Assembly (NCBI GenBank): GCA_964019135.1
Contig: OZ025248.1
Coordinates: 10,113,574-10,177,573, forward strand
Reading direction: 5' to 3'
DNA length: 64,000 nt
Origin: Arenicola marina
Taxonomy: Eukaryota; Annelida; Polychaeta; Arenicolidae
A model generated the notes under the pieces. That model worked only from the letters and a program-made list of their open reading frames with translations, ran no database searches and had not been told where the DNA came from. Position 1 is the first letter of the stretch, and every line of letters starts with the position of its first letter. Of this stretch, positions 15,001 through 30,000 are shown one piece after another. Made by a program: the position numbers and the translations under genes.

Positions 15001-18000
15001 AACCTTAGACAGCAATAACGATGGAATACCTCTCCCCAGATGCACCATTTGCTCATCGTATATTGTTGATGAAGTAGAAAGCGAAGTTATGAATTGTAAA
15101 TGTTTAGCTTGAGTGCATCTGAGAAGACGAATGACCCTAGTGATTGGTGAATTGACCGGAGTAGTGACGTGCTGTCATGAGCTAATGGTGATCATTAATT
15201 GTGTCTGGCTTGTGTTTTCAGATTTCGACGAATGCGCCAGCAACCCATGCCAAAATGGTGGCACGTGTACTGACGCGGTGAATGGCTACTCATGTGCTTG
15301 TGTTGCTGGTTACGTAGACAACGAGTGCCAGACAGGTGAGTTTGAGTTTGGTGTCAAATAAGACCTTTTCCGGCGTAGCGCGTGACCTTAGACAGCAATA
15401 ACGATGGAATACCTCTCCCGAGATGCACCATTTGCTCATCGTATATTGTTGATGAAGTAGAAAGCAAAGTTATGAATTTTAAATGTTCAGCTTGAGTGCA
15501 TCTGAGAAGACGAATGACCCTAGTGATTGCTGAAGTGACCGGAGTAGTGACGTCCTGTTATGAGCTAATGGTGATCATTAATTGTGTCTGGCTTGTGTTT
15601 TCAGATTTCGACGAATGCGCCAGCAACCCATGCCAAAATGGTGGCACCTGTACTGACGCGGTGAATGGCTACTCATGTGCTTGTGTTGCTGGTTACGTAG
15701 ACAACGAGTGCCAGACAGGTGAGTTTGAGTTTGGTGTCAAATAAGACCTTTTCCGGCGTAGCGCGTAACCTTAGACAGCAATAACGATGGAATACCTCTC
15801 CCCAGATGCACCATTTGCTCATCGTATATTGTTGATGGAGTAGAAAGCAAAGTTATGAATTGTAAATGTTCAGCTTGAGTGCATCTGAGAAGACGAATGA
15901 CCCTAGTGATTGCTGAAGTGACCGGAGTAGTGACGTGTTGCCATGAGCTAATGGTGATCATTAATTGTGTCTGGCTTGTGTTTTCAGATTTCGACGAATG
16001 CGCCAGCAACCCATGCCAAAATGGTGGCACGTGTACTGACGCGGTGAACGGCTACTCATGTGCTTGTGTTGCTGGTTACGTAGACAACGAGTGCCAGACA
16101 GGTGAGTTGGAGTTTGGTGGCAAATAAGACCTTTTCCGGCGTAGCGCGTGACCTTAGACAGCAATAACGATGGAATACCTCTCCCCAGATGCACCATTTG
16201 CTCATCGTATATTGTTGATGAAGTAGAACGCAAAGTTATGAATTGTAAATGTTCAGCTTGAGTGCATCTGAGAAGACGAATGACCCTAGTGATTGCTGAA
16301 GTGACCGGAGTAGTGACGTGTTGCCATGAGCTAATGGCGATCATTAATTGTGTCTGGCTTGTGTTTTCAGATTTCGACGAATGCGCCAGCAACCCATGCC
16401 AAAATGGTGGCACGTGTACTGACGCGGTGAACGGCTACTCATGTGCTTGTGTTGCTGGTTACGTAGACAACGAGTGCCAGACAGGTGAGTTGGGGTTTGG
16501 TGGCAAATAAGGCCTTTTCCGGCGTAGCGCGTGACCTTAGACAGCAATAACGATGGAATACCTCTCCCCAGATGCACCATTTGCTCATCGTGTATCGTTG
16601 ATGAAGTAGAAAGCAAAGTTATGAATTGTAAATGTTCAGCTTGAGTGCATCTGAGAAGACGAATGACCCTAGTGATTACTGAAGTGACCGGAGTAGTGAC
16701 GTCCTGTTATGAGCTAATGGTGATCATTAATTGTGTCTGGCTTGTGTTTTCAGATTTCGACGAATGCGCCAGCAACCCATGCCAAAATGGTGGCACCTGT
16801 ACTGACGCGGTGAATGGCTACTCATGTGCTTGTGTTGCTGGTTACGTAGACAACGAGTGCCAGACAGGTGAGTTTGAGTTTGGTGTCAAATAAGACCTTT
16901 TCCGGCGTAGCGCGTGACCTTAGACAGCAATAACGATGGAATACCTCTCCCCAGATGCACCATTTGCTCATCGTATATTGTTGATGAAGTAGAAAGCAAA
17001 GTTATGAATTGTAAATGTTCAGCTTGAGTGCATCTGAGAAGACGAATGACCCTAGTGATTGCTGAAGTGACCGGAGTAGTGACGTGTTGCCATGAGCTAA
17101 TGGTGATCATTAATTGTGTCTGGCTTGTGCTTTCAGATTTCGACGAATGCGCCAGCAACCCATGCCAAAATGGTGGCACGTGTACTGACGCGGTGAACGG
17201 CTACTCATGTGCTTGTGTTGCTGGTTACGTAGACAACGAGTGCCAGACAGGTGAGTTTGAGTTTGGTGGCAAATAAGGCCTTTTCCGGCGTAGCGCGTGA
17301 CCTTAGACAGCAATAACGATGGAATACCTCTCCCCAGATGCACCATTTGCTCATCGTATATTGTTGATGAAGTGGAACGCAAAGTTATGAATTGTAAATG
17401 TTCAGCTTGAGTGCATCTGAGAAGACGAATGACCCTAGTGATTGGTGAATTGACCGGAGTAGTGACGTGCTGTCATGAGCTAATGGTGATCATTAATTGT
17501 GTCTGGCTTGTGTTTTCAGATTTCGACGAATGCGCCAGCAACCCATGCCAAAATGGTGGCACGTGTACTGACGCGGTGAACGGCTACTCATGTGCTTGTG
17601 TTGCTGGTTACGTAGACAACGAGTGCCAGACAGGTGAGTTTGAGTTTGGTGGCAAATAAGACCTTTTCCGGCGTAGCGCGTGACCTTAGACAGCAATAAC
17701 GATGGAATACCTCTCCCCAGATGCACCATTTGCTCATCGTATATTGTTGATGAAGTAGAAAGCGAAGTTATGAATTGTAAATGTTCAGCTTGAGTGCATC
17801 TGAGAAGACGAATGACCCTAGTGATTGCTGAAGTGACCGGAGTAGTGACGTGCTGTCATAAACTAATGGCGATCATTAATTGTGTCTGGCTTGTGTTTTC
17901 AGATTTCGACGAATGCGCCAGCAACCCATGCCAAAATGGTGGCACGTGTACTGACGCGGTGAATGGCTACTCATGTGCTTGTGTTGCTGGTTACGTAGAC

Positions 18001-21000
18001 AACGAGTGCCAGACAGGTGAGTTGGAGTTTGGTGGCAAAAAAGACCTTTTCCGGCGTAGCGCGTGACCTTAGACAGCAATAACGATGGAATACCTCTCCC
18101 CAGATGCACCATTTGCTCATCGTATATTGTTGATGAAGTAGAAAGCAAAGTTATGAATTGTAAATGTTCAGCTTGAGTGCATCTGAGAAGACGAATGACC
18201 CTAGTGATTGCTGAAGTGCCCGGAGTAGTGACGTGCTGTCATAAGCTAATGGCGATCATTAATTGTGTCTGGCTTGTGTTTTCAGATTTCGACGAATGCG
18301 CCAGCAACCCATGCCAAAATGGTGGCACGTGTACTGACGCGGTGAACGGCTACTCATGTGCTTGTGTTGCTGGTTACGTAGACAACGAGTGCCAGACAGG
18401 TGAGTTTGAGTTTGGTGGCAAATAAGACCTTTTCCGGCGTAGCGCGTGACCTTAGACAGCAATAACGATGGAATACCTCTCCCCAGATGCACCAATGGCT
18501 CATCGTATATCGTTGATGAAGTAGAAAGCAAAGTTATGAATTGTAAATGTTCAGCTTGAGTGCATCTGAGAAGACGAATGACCCTAGTGATTGCTGAAGT
18601 GACCGGAGTAGTGACGTGCTGTCATAAACTAATGGCGATCATTAATGGTGTCTGGCTTGTGTTTTCAGATTTCGACGAATGCGCCAGCAACCCATGCCAA
18701 AATGGTGGCACGTGTACTGACGCGGTGAATGGCTACTCATGTGCTTGTGTTGCTGGTTACGTAGACAACGAGTGCCAGACAGGTGAGTTGGAGTTTGGTG
18801 GCAAATAAGACCTTTTCCGGCGTAGCGCGTGACTTTAGACAGCAATAACGATGGAATACCTCTCCCCAGATGCACCATTTGCTCATCGTATATTGTTGAT
18901 GAAGTAGAAAGCAAAGTTATGAATTGTAAATGTTCAGCTTGAGTGCATCTGAGAAGACGAATGACCCTAGTGATTGCTGAAGTGACCGGAGAAGTGACGT
19001 CCTGTTATGAGCTAATGGTGATCATTAATTGTGTCTGGCTTGTGTTTTCAGATTTCGACGAATGCGCCAGCAACCCATGCCAAAATGGTGGCACCTGTAC
19101 TGACGCGGTGAATGGCTACTCATGTGCTTGTGTTGCTGGTTACGTAGACAACGAGTGCCAGACAGGTGAGTTTGAGTTTGGTGGCAAATAAGACCTTTTC
19201 CGGCGTAGCGCGTGACCTTAGACAGCAATAACGATGGAATACCTCTCCCCAGATGCACCATTTGCTCATCGTATAATGTTGATGAAGTAGAAAGCAAAGT
19301 TATGAATTGTAAATGTTCAGCTTGAGTGCATCTGAGAAGACGAATGACCCTAGTGATTGGTGAAGTGACCGGAGTAGTGACGTCCTGTTATGAGCTAATG
19401 GTGATCATTAATTGTGTCTGGCTTGTGTTTTCAGATTTCGACGAATGCGCCAGCAACCCATGCCAAAATGGTGGCACGTGTACTGACGCGGTGAACGGCT
19501 ACTCATGTGCTTGTGTGGCTGGTTACGTAGACAACGAGTGCCAGACAGGTGAGTTGGAGTTTGGTGGCAAATAAGACTTTCCCGGCGTGGCGTGTAACCT
19601 TAGACAGCAATAACGATGGAATACCTCTCCCCAGATGCACCATTTGCTCATCGTATATTGTTGATGAAGTAGAAAGCAAAGTTATGAATTGTAAATGTTC
19701 AGCTTGAGTGGATCTGAGAAGACGAATGACCCTAGTGATTGGTGAATTGACCGGAGTAGTGACGTGCTGTCATGAGCTAATGGTGATCATTAATTGTGTC
19801 TGGCTTGTTTTTTCAGATTTCGACGAATGCGCCAGCAACCCATGCCAAAATGGTGGCACGTGTACCGACGCGGTGAATGGCTACTCATGTGCTTGTGTTG
19901 CTGGTTACGTAGACAACGAGTGCCAGACAAGTGAGTTGGAGTTTGGTGGCAAATAAGACCTTTTCCGGCGTAGCACGTGACCTTAGACAGCAATAACGAT
20001 GGAATACCTCTCCCCAGGTGCACCATTTGCTCATCGTATATTGTTGATGAAGTAGAAAGCAAAGTTATGAATTGTAAATGTTCAGCTTGAGTGCATCTGA
20101 GAAGACGAATGACCCTAGTGATTGGTGAAGTGACCGGAGTAGTGACGTCCTGTTATGAGCTAATGGTGATCATTAATTGTGTCTGGCTTGTGTTTTCAGA
20201 TTTCGACGAATGCGCCAGCAACCCATGCCAAAATGGTGGCACCTGTACTGACGCGGTGAATGGCTACTCATGTGCTTGTGTTGCTGGTTACGTAGACAAC
20301 GAGTGCCAGACAGGTGAGTTGGAGTTTGGTGGCAAATAAGACCTTTTCCGGCGTAGCGTGTAACCTTAGACAGCAATAACGATGGAATACCTCTCCCCAG
20401 ATGCACCATTTGCTCATCGTATATTGTTGATGAAGTAGAAAGCAAAGTTATGAATTGTAAATGTTCAGCTTGAGTGGATCTGAGAAGACGAATGACCCTA
20501 GTGATTGGTGAAGTGACCGGAGTGGTGACGTGCAGTCATGAGCTAATGGTGATCATTAATTGTGTCTGGCTTCTGTTTTCAGATTTTGACGAATGCGCCA
20601 GCAACCCATGCCAAAATGGTGGCACGTGTACTGACGCGGTGAATGGCTACTCATGTGCTTGTGTTGCTGGTTACGTAGACAACGAGTGCCAGACAGGTGA
20701 GTTGGAGTATGGTGGCAAATAAGACATTTTCCGGCGTAGCGCGTAACCTTAGACAGCAATAACGATGGAATACCTCTCCCCAGATGCACCATTTGCTCAT
20801 CGTATATTGTTGATGAAGTAGAAAGCGAAGTTATGAATTGTAAATGTTTAGCTTGAGTGCATCTGAGAAGACGAATGACCCTAGTGATTGGTGAATTGAC
20901 CGGAGTAGTGACGTGCTGTCCTGAGCTAATGGTGATCATTAATTGTGTCTGGCTTGTGTTTTCAGATTTCGACGAATGCGCCAGCAACCCATGCCAAAAT

Positions 21001-24000
21001 GGTGGCACGTGTACTGACGCGGTGAACGGCTACTCATGTGCTTGTGTTGCTGGTTACGTAGACAACGAGTGCCAGACAGGTGAGTTGGAGTTTGGTGGCA
21101 AATAAGACCTTTTCCGGCGTAGCGTGTGACCTTAGACAGCAATAACGATGGAATACCTCTCCCCAGATGCACCATTGGCTCATCGTATATCGTTGATGAA
21201 GTAGAAAGCAAAGTTATGAATTGTAAATGTTCAGCTTGAGTGCATCTGAGAAGACGAATGACCCTAGGGATTGCTGAAGTGACCGGAGTAGTGACGTGCT
21301 GTCATAAGCTAATGGCGATCATTAATTGTGTCTGGCTTGTGTTTTCAGATTTCGACGAATGCGCCAGCAACCCATGCCAAAATGGTGGCACGTGTACTGA
21401 CGCGGTGAATGGCTACTCATGTGCTTGTGTTGCTGGTTACGTAGACAACGAGTGCCAGACAGGTGAGTTGGAGTTTGGTGGCAAATAAGACCTTTTCCGG
21501 CGTAGCGCGTGACCTTAGACAGCAATAACGAGGGAATACCTCTCCCCAGATGCACCATTTGCTCATCGTATATTGTTGATGAAGTAGAAAGCAAAGTTAT
21601 GAATTGTAAATGTTCAGCTTGAGTGCTTCTGAGAAGACGAATGACCCTAGTGATTGCTGAAGTGACCGGAGTAGTGACGTGTTGCCATGAGCTAATGGTG
21701 ATCATTAATTGTGTCTGGCTTGTGTTTTCAGATTTCGACGAATGCGCCAGCAACCCATGCCAAAATGGTGGCACGTGTACTGACGCGGTGAACGGCTACT
21801 CATGTGCTTGTGTTGCTGGTTACGTAGACAACGAGTGCCAGACAGGTGAGTTGGAGTTTGGTGGCAAATAAGACCTTTTCCGGCGTAGCGCGTGACCTTA
21901 GACATCAATAACGATGGAATACCTCTCCCCAGATGCACCATTTGCTCATCGTATATTGTTGATGAAGTAGAAAGCAAAGTTATGAATTGTAAATGTTCAG
22001 CTTGAGTGCATCTGACAAGACGAATGACCCTAGTGATTGCTGAAGTGACCGGAGTGGTGACGTGCAGTCATGAGCTAATGGTGATCATTAATTGTGTCTG
22101 GCTTCTGTTTTCAGATTTTGACGAATGCGCCAGCAACCCATGCCAAAATGGTGGCACGTGTACTGACACGGTGAATGGCTACTCATGTGCTTGTGTTGCT
22201 GGTTACGTAGACAACGAGTGCCAGACAGGTGAGTTGGAGTATGGTGGCAAATAAGACATTTTCCGGCGTAGCGCGTAACCTTAGACAGCAATAACGATGG
22301 AATACCTCTCCCCAGATGCACCATTTGCTCATCGTATATTGTTGATGAAGTAGAAAGCGAAGTTATGAATTGTAAATGTTTAGCTTGAGTGCATCTGAGA
22401 AGACGAATGACCCTAGTGATTGCTGAAGTGACCGGAGTAGTGACGTGTTGCCATGAGCTAATGGTGATCATTAATTGTGTCTGGCTTGTGTTTTCAGATT
22501 TCGACGAATGCGCCAGCAACCCATGCCAAAATGGTGGCACGTGTACTGACGCGGTGAACGGCTACTCATGTGCTTGTGTTGCTGGTTACGTAGACAACGA
22601 GTGCCAGACAGGTGAGTTGGAGTTTGGTGGCAAATAAGGCCTTTTCCGGCGTAGCGCGTGACCTTAGACAGCAATAACGATGGAATACCTCTCCCCAGAT
22701 ACACCATTTGCTCATCGTCTATCGTTGATGAAGTAGAAAGCAAAGTTATGAATTGTAAATGTTCAGCTTGAGTGCATCTGAGAAGACGAATGACCCTAGT
22801 GATTGCTGAAGTAACCGGAGTAGTGACGTGCTGTCATAAGCTAATGGCGATCATTAATTGGGTCTGGCTTGTGTGTTCAGATTTCGACGAATGCGCCAGC
22901 AACCCATGCCAAAATGGTGGCACGTGTACTGACGCGGTGAATGGCTACTCATGTGCTTGTGTTGCTGGTTACGTAGACAACGAGTGCCAGACAGGTGAGT
23001 TGGAGTTTGGTGGCAAATAAGACCTTTTCCGGCGTAGCGCGTGACCTTAGACAGCAATAACGATGGAATACCTCTCCCCAGATGCACCATTTGCTCATCG
23101 TATATTGTTGATGAAGTAGAAAGCGAAGTTATGAATTGTAAATGTTTAGCTTGAGTGCATCTGAGAAGACGAATGACCCTAGTGATTGGTGAATTGACCG
23201 GAGTAGTGACGTGCTGTCATGAGCTAATGGTGATCATTAATTGTGTCTGGCTTGTGTTTTCAGATTTCGACGAATGCGCCAGCAACCCATGCCAAAATGG
23301 TGGCACATGTACTGACGCGGTGAATGGCTACTCATGTGCTTGTGTTGCTGGTTACGTAGACAACGAGTGCCAGACAGGTGAGTTTGAGTTTGGTGTCAAA
23401 TAAGACCTTTTCCGGCGTAGCGCGTGACCTTAGACAGCAATAACGATGGAATACCTCTCCCGAGATGCACCATTTGCTCATCGTATATTGTTGATGAAGT
23501 AGAAAGCAAAGTTATGAATTGTAAATGTTCAGCTTGAGTGCATCTGAGAAGACGAATGACCCTAGTGATTGCTGAAGTGACCGGAGTAGTGACGTCCTGT
23601 TATGAGCTAATGGTGATCATTAATTGTGTCTGGCTTGTGTTTTCAGATTTCGACGAATGCGCCAGCAACCCATGCCAAAATGGTGGCACCTGTACTGACG
23701 CGGTGAATGGCTACTCATGTGCTTGTGTTGCTGGTTACGTAGACAACGAGTGCCAGACAGGTGAGTTTGAGTTTGGTGTCAAATAAGACCTTTTCCGGCG
23801 TAGCGCGTAACCTTAGACAGCAATAACGATGGAATACCTCTCCCCAGATGCACCATTTGCTCATCGTATATTGTTGATGGAGTAGAAAGCAAAGTTATGA
23901 ATTGTAAATGTTCAGCTTGAGTGCATCTGAGAAGACGAATGACCCTAGTGATTGCTGAAGTGACCGGAGTAGTGACGTGTTGCCATGAGCTAATGGTGAT

Positions 24001-27000
24001 CATTAATTGTGTCTGGCTTGTGTTTTCAGATTTCGACGAATGCGCCAGCAACCCATGCCAAAATGGTGGCACGTGTACTGACGCGGTGAACGGCTACTCA
24101 TGTGCTTGTGTTGCTGGTTACGTAGACAACGAGTGCCAGACAGGTGAGTTGGAGTTTGGTGGCAAATAAGACCTTTTCCGGCGTAGCGCGTGACCTTAGA
24201 CAGCAATAACGATGGAATACCTCTCCCCAGATGCACCATTTGCTCATCGTATTTTGTTGATGAAGTAGAACGCAAAGTTATGAATTGTAAATGTTCAGCT
24301 TGAGTGCATCTGAGAAGACGAATGACCCTAGTGATTGCTGAAGTGACCGGAGTAGTGACGTGTTGCCATGAGCTAATGGCGATCATTAATTGTGTCTGGC
24401 TTGTGTTTTCAGATTTCGACGAATGCGCCAGCAACCCATGCCAAAATGGTGGCACGTGTACTGACGCGGTGAACGGCTACTCATGTGCTTGTGTTGCTGG
24501 TTACGTAGACAACGAGTGCCAGACAGGTGAGTTGGAGTTTGGTGGCAAATAAGACCTTTTCCGGCGTAGCGCGTGACCTTAGACAGCAATAACGATGGAA
24601 TACCTCTCCCCAGATGCACCATTTGCTCATCGTATATTGTTGATGAACTAGAAAGCAAAGTTATGAATTGTAAATGTTCAGCTTGAGTGCATCTGAGAAG
24701 ACGAATGACCCTAGTGATTGCTGAAGTGACCGGAGTAGTGACGTGTTGCCATGAGCTAATGGTGATCATTAATTGTGTCTGGCTTGTGCTTTCAGATTTC
24801 GACGAATGCGCCAGCAACCCATGCCAAAATGGTGGCACGTGTACTGACGCGGTGAACGGCTACTCATGTGCTTGTGTTGCTGGTTACGTAGACAACGAGT
24901 GCCAGACAGGTGAGTTGGAGTTTGGTGGCAAATAAGGCCTTTTCCGGCGTAGCGCGTGACCTTAGACAGCAATTACGATGGAATACCTCTCCCCAGATGC
25001 ACCATTTGCTCATCGTGTATCGTTGATGAAGTAGAAAGCAAAGTTATGAATTGTAAATGTTCAGCTTGAGTGCATCTGAGAAGACGAATGACCCTAGTGA
25101 TTGCTGAAGTGACCGGAGTAGTGACGTCCTGTTATGAGCTAATGGTGATCATTAATTGTGTCTGGCTTGTGTTTTCAGATTTCGACGAATGCGCCAGCAA
25201 CCCATGCCAAAATGGTGGCACCTGTACTGACGCGGTGAATGGCTACTCATGTGCTTGTGTTGCTGGTTACGTAGACAACGAGTGCCAGACAGGTGAGTTT
25301 GAGTTTGGTGGCAAATAAGACCTTTTCCGGCGTAGCGCGTGACCTTAGACAGCAATAACGATGGAATACCTCTCCCCAGATGCACCATTTGCTCATCGTA
25401 TGTTGTTGATGAACTAGAAAGCAAAGTTATGAATTGTAAATGTTCAGCTTGAGTGCATCTGAGAAGACGAATGACCCTAGTGATTGGTGAAGTGACCGGA
25501 GTAGTGACGTGTTGCCATGAGCTAATGGTGATCATTAATTGTGTCTGGCTTGTGTTTTCAGATTTCGACGAATGCGCCAGCAACCCATGCCAAAATGGTG
25601 GCACGTGTACTGACGCGGTGAACGGCTACTCATGTGCTTGTGTTGCTGGTTACGTAGACAACGAGTGCCAGACAGGTGAGTTTGAGTTTGGTGGCAAATA
25701 AGGCCTTTTCCGGCGTAGCGCGTGACCTTAGACAGCAATAACGATGGAATACCTCTCCCCAGATGCACCATTTGCTCATCGTGTATCGTTGATGAAGTAG
25801 AATACAAAGTTATGAATTGTAAATGTTCCGCTTGAGTGCATCTGAGAAGACGAATGACCCTAGTGATTGCTGAAGTAACCGGAGTAGTGACGTGCTGTCA
25901 TAAGCTAATGGCGATCATTAATTGTGTCTGGCTTGTGTGTTCAGATTTCGACGAATGCGCCAGCAACCCATGCCAAAATGGTGGCACGTGTACTGACGCG
26001 GTGAACGGCTACTCATGTGCTTGTGTTGCTGGTTACGTAGACAACGAGTGCCAGACAGGTGAGTTGGAGTATGGTGGCAAATAAGACATTTTCCGGCGTA
26101 GCGCGTAACCTTAGACAGCAATAACGATGGAATACCTCTCCCCAGATGCACCATTTGCTCATCGTATATTGTTGATGAAGTAGAAAGCGAAGTTATGAAT
26201 TGTAAATGTTTAGCTTGAGTGCATCTGAGAAGACGAATGACCCTAGTGATTGGTGAATTGACCGGAGTAGTGACGTGCTGTCATGAGCTAATGGTGATCA
26301 TTAATTGTGTCTGGCTTGTGTTTTCAGATTTCGACGAATGCGCCAGCAACCCATGCCAAAATGGTGGCACGTGTACTGACGCGGTGAATGGCTACTCATG
26401 TGCTTGTGTTGCTGGTTACGTAGACAACGAGTGCCAGACAGGTGAGTTTGAGTTTGGTGTCAAATAAGACCTTTTCCGGCGTAGCGCGTGACCTTAGACA
26501 GCAATAACGATGGAATACCTCTCCCGAGATGCACCATTTGCTCATCGTATATTGTTGATGAAGTAGAAAGCAAAGTTATGAATTTTAAATGTTCAGCTTG
26601 AGTGCATCTGAGAAGACGAATGACCCTAGTGATTGCTGAAGTGACCGGAGTAGTGACGTCCTGTTATGAGCTAATGGTGATCATTAATTGTGTCTGGCTT
26701 GTGTTTTCAGATTTCGACGAATGCGCCAGCAACCCATGCCAAAATGGTGGCACCTGTACTGACGCGGTGAATGGCTACTCATGTGCTTGTGTTGCTGGTT
26801 ACGTAGACAACGAGTGCCAGACAGGTGAGTTTGAGTTTGGTGTCAAATAAGACCTTTTCCGGCGTAGCGCGTAACCTTAGACAGCAATAACGATGGAATA
26901 CCTCTCCCCAGATGCACCATTTGCTCATCGTATATTGTTGATGGAGTAGAAAGCAAAGTTATGAATTGTAAATGTTCAGCTTGAGTGCATCTGAGAAGAC

Positions 27001-30000
27001 GAATGACCCTAGTGATTGCTGAAGTGACCGGAGTAGTGACGTGTTGCCATGAGCTAATGGTGATCATTAATTGTGTCTGGCTTGTGTTTTCAGATTTCGA
27101 CGAATGCGCCAGCAACCCATGCCAAAATGGTGGCACGTGTACTGACGCGGTGAACGGCTACTCATGTGCTTGTGTTGCTGGTTACGTAGACAACGAGTGC
27201 CAGACAGGTGAGTTGGAGTTTGGTGGCAAATAAGACCTTTTCCGGCGTAGCGCGTGACCTTAGACAGCAATAACGATGGAATACCTCTCCCCAGATGCAC
27301 CATTTGCTCATCGTATATTGTTGATGAAGTAGAACGCAAAGTTATGAATTGTAAATGTTCAGCTTGAGTGCATCTGAGAAGACGAATGACCCTAGTGATT
27401 GCTGAAGTGACCGGAGTAGTGACGTGTTGCCATGAGCTAATGGCGATCATTAATTGTGTCTGGCTTGTGTTTTCAGATTTCGACGAATGCGCCAGCAACC
27501 CATGCCAAAATGGTGGCACGTGTACTGACGCGGTGAACGGCTACTCATGTGCTTGTGTTGCTGGTTACGTAGACAACGAGTGCCAGACAGGTGAGTTGGG
27601 GTTTGGTGGCAAATAAGGCCTTTTCCGGCGTAGCGCGTGACCTTAGACAGCAATAACGATGGAATACCTCTCCCCAGATGCACCATTTGCTCATCGTGTA
27701 TCGTTGATGAAGTAGAAAGCAAAGTTATGAATTGTAAATGTTCAGCTTGAGTGCATCTGAGAAGACGAATGACCCTAGTGATTACTGAAGTGACCGGAGT
27801 AGTGACGTCCTGTTATGAGCTAATGGTGATCATTAATTGTGTCTGGCTTGTGTTTTCAGATTTCGACGAATGCGCCAGCAACCCATGCCAAAATGGTGGC
27901 ACCTGTACTGACGCGGTGAATGGCTACTCATGTGCTTGTGTTGCTGGTTACGTAGACAACGAGTGCCAGACAGGTGAGTTTGAGTTTGGTGTCAAATAAG
28001 ACCTTTTCCGGCGTAGCGCGTGACCTTAGACAGCAATAACGATGGAATACCTCTCCCCAGATGCACCATTTGCTCATCGTATATTGTTGATGAAGTAGAA
28101 AGCAAAGTTATGAATTGTAAATGTTCAGCTTGAGTGCATCTGAGAAGACGAATGACCCTAGTGATTGCTGAAGTGACCGGAGTAGTGACGTGTTGCCATG
28201 AGCTAATGGTGATCATTAATTGTGTCTGGCTTGTGCTTTCAGATTTCGACGAATGCGCCAGCAACCCATGCCAAAATGGTGGCACGTGTACTGACGCGGT
28301 GAACGGCTACTCATGTGCTTGTGTTGCTGGTTACGTAGACAACGAGTGCCAGACAGGTGAGTTTGAGTTTGGTGGCAAATAAGGCCTTTTCCGGCGTAGC
28401 GCGTGACCTTAGACAGCAATAACGATGGAATACCTCTCCCCAGATGCACCATTTGCTCATCGTATATTGTTGATGAAGTGGAACGCAAAGTTATGAATTG
28501 TAAATGTTCAGCTTGAGTGCATCTGAGAAGACGAATGACCCTAGTGATTGGTGAATTGACCGGAGTAGTGACGTGCTGTCATGAGCTAATGGTGATCATT
28601 AATTGTGTCTGGCTTGTGTTTTCAGATTTCGACGAATGCGCCAGCAACCCATGCCAAAATGGTGGCACGTGTACTGACGCGGTGAACGGCTACTCATGTG
28701 CTTGTGTTGCTGGTTACGTAGACAACGAGTGCCAGACAGGTGAGTTTGAGTTTGGTGGCAAATAAGACCTTTTCCGGCGTAGCGCGTGACCTTAGACAGC
28801 AATAACGATGGAATACCTCTCCCCAGATGCACCATTTGCTCATCGTATATTGTTGATGAAGTAGAAAGCGAAGTTATGAATTGTAAATGTTCAGCTTGAG
28901 TGCATCTGAGAAGACGAATGACCCTAGTGATTGCTGAAGTGACCGGAGTAGTGACGTGCTGTCATAAACTAATGGCGATCATTAATTGTGTCTGGCTTGT
29001 GTTTTCAGATTTCGACGAATGCGCCAGCAACCCATGCCAAAATGGTGGCACGTGTACTGACGCGGTGAATGGCTACTCATGTGCTTGTGTTGCTGGTTAC
29101 GTAGACAACGAGTGCCAGACAGGTGAGTTGGAGTTTGGTGGCAAAAAAGACCTTTTCCGGCGTAGCGCGTGACCTTAGACAGCAATAACGATGGAATACC
29201 TCTCCCCAGATGCACCATTTGCTCATCGTATATTGTTGATGAAGTAGAAAGCAAAGTTATGAATTGTAAATGTTCAGCTTGAGTGCATCTGAGAAGACGA
29301 ATGACCCTAGTGATTGCTGAAGTGCCCGGAGTAGTGACGTGCTGTCATAAGCTAATGGCGATCATTAATTGTGTCTGGCTTGTGTTTTCAGATTTCGACG
29401 AATGCGCCAGCAACCCATGCCAAAATGGTGGCACGTGTACTGACGCGGTGAACGGCTACTCATGTGCTTGTGTTGCTGGTTACGTAGACAACGAGTGCCA
29501 GACAGGTGAGTTTGAGTTTGGTGGCAAATAAGACCTTTTCCGGCGTAGCGCGTGACCTTAGACAGCAATAACGATGGAATACCTCTCCCCAGATGCACCA
29601 ATGGCTCATCGTATATCGTTGATGAAGTAGAAAGCAAAGTTATGAATTGTAAATGTTCAGCTTGAGTGCATCTGAGAAGACGAATGACCCTAGTGATTGC
29701 TGAAGTGACCGGAGTAGTGACGTGCTGTCATAAACTAATGGCGATCATTAATGGTGTCTGGCTTGTGTTTTCAGATTTCGACGAATGCGCCAGCAACCCA
29801 TGCCAAAATGGTGGCACGTGTACTGACGCGGTGAATGGCTACTCATGTGCTTGTGTTGCTGGTTACGTAGACAACGAGTGCCAGACAGGTGAGTTGGAGT
29901 TTGGTGGCAAATAAGACCTTTTCCGGCGTAGCGCGTGACTTTAGACAGCAATAACGATGGAATACCTCTCCCCAGATGCACCATTTGCTCATCGTATATT

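Larger units (their letters stand above)
11276..22381 (+). repeat. 29-unit, 11,106-bp duplication, copy 1
   Basis: Every rare variant I checked here is found again 11,106 bp downstream. They include TATTTTG at 13144, CAATTACG at 13864, ATGAATTTTAAA near 15473, GACTTTAG near 18832, the AAAAAAG intron variant near 18037 and the 1-bp loss near 19575. Matching begins at 11276, where the base before it is C against T at 22381. The offset of 29 x 383 - 1 reflects the shared 1-bp loss. Confidence 0.9.
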
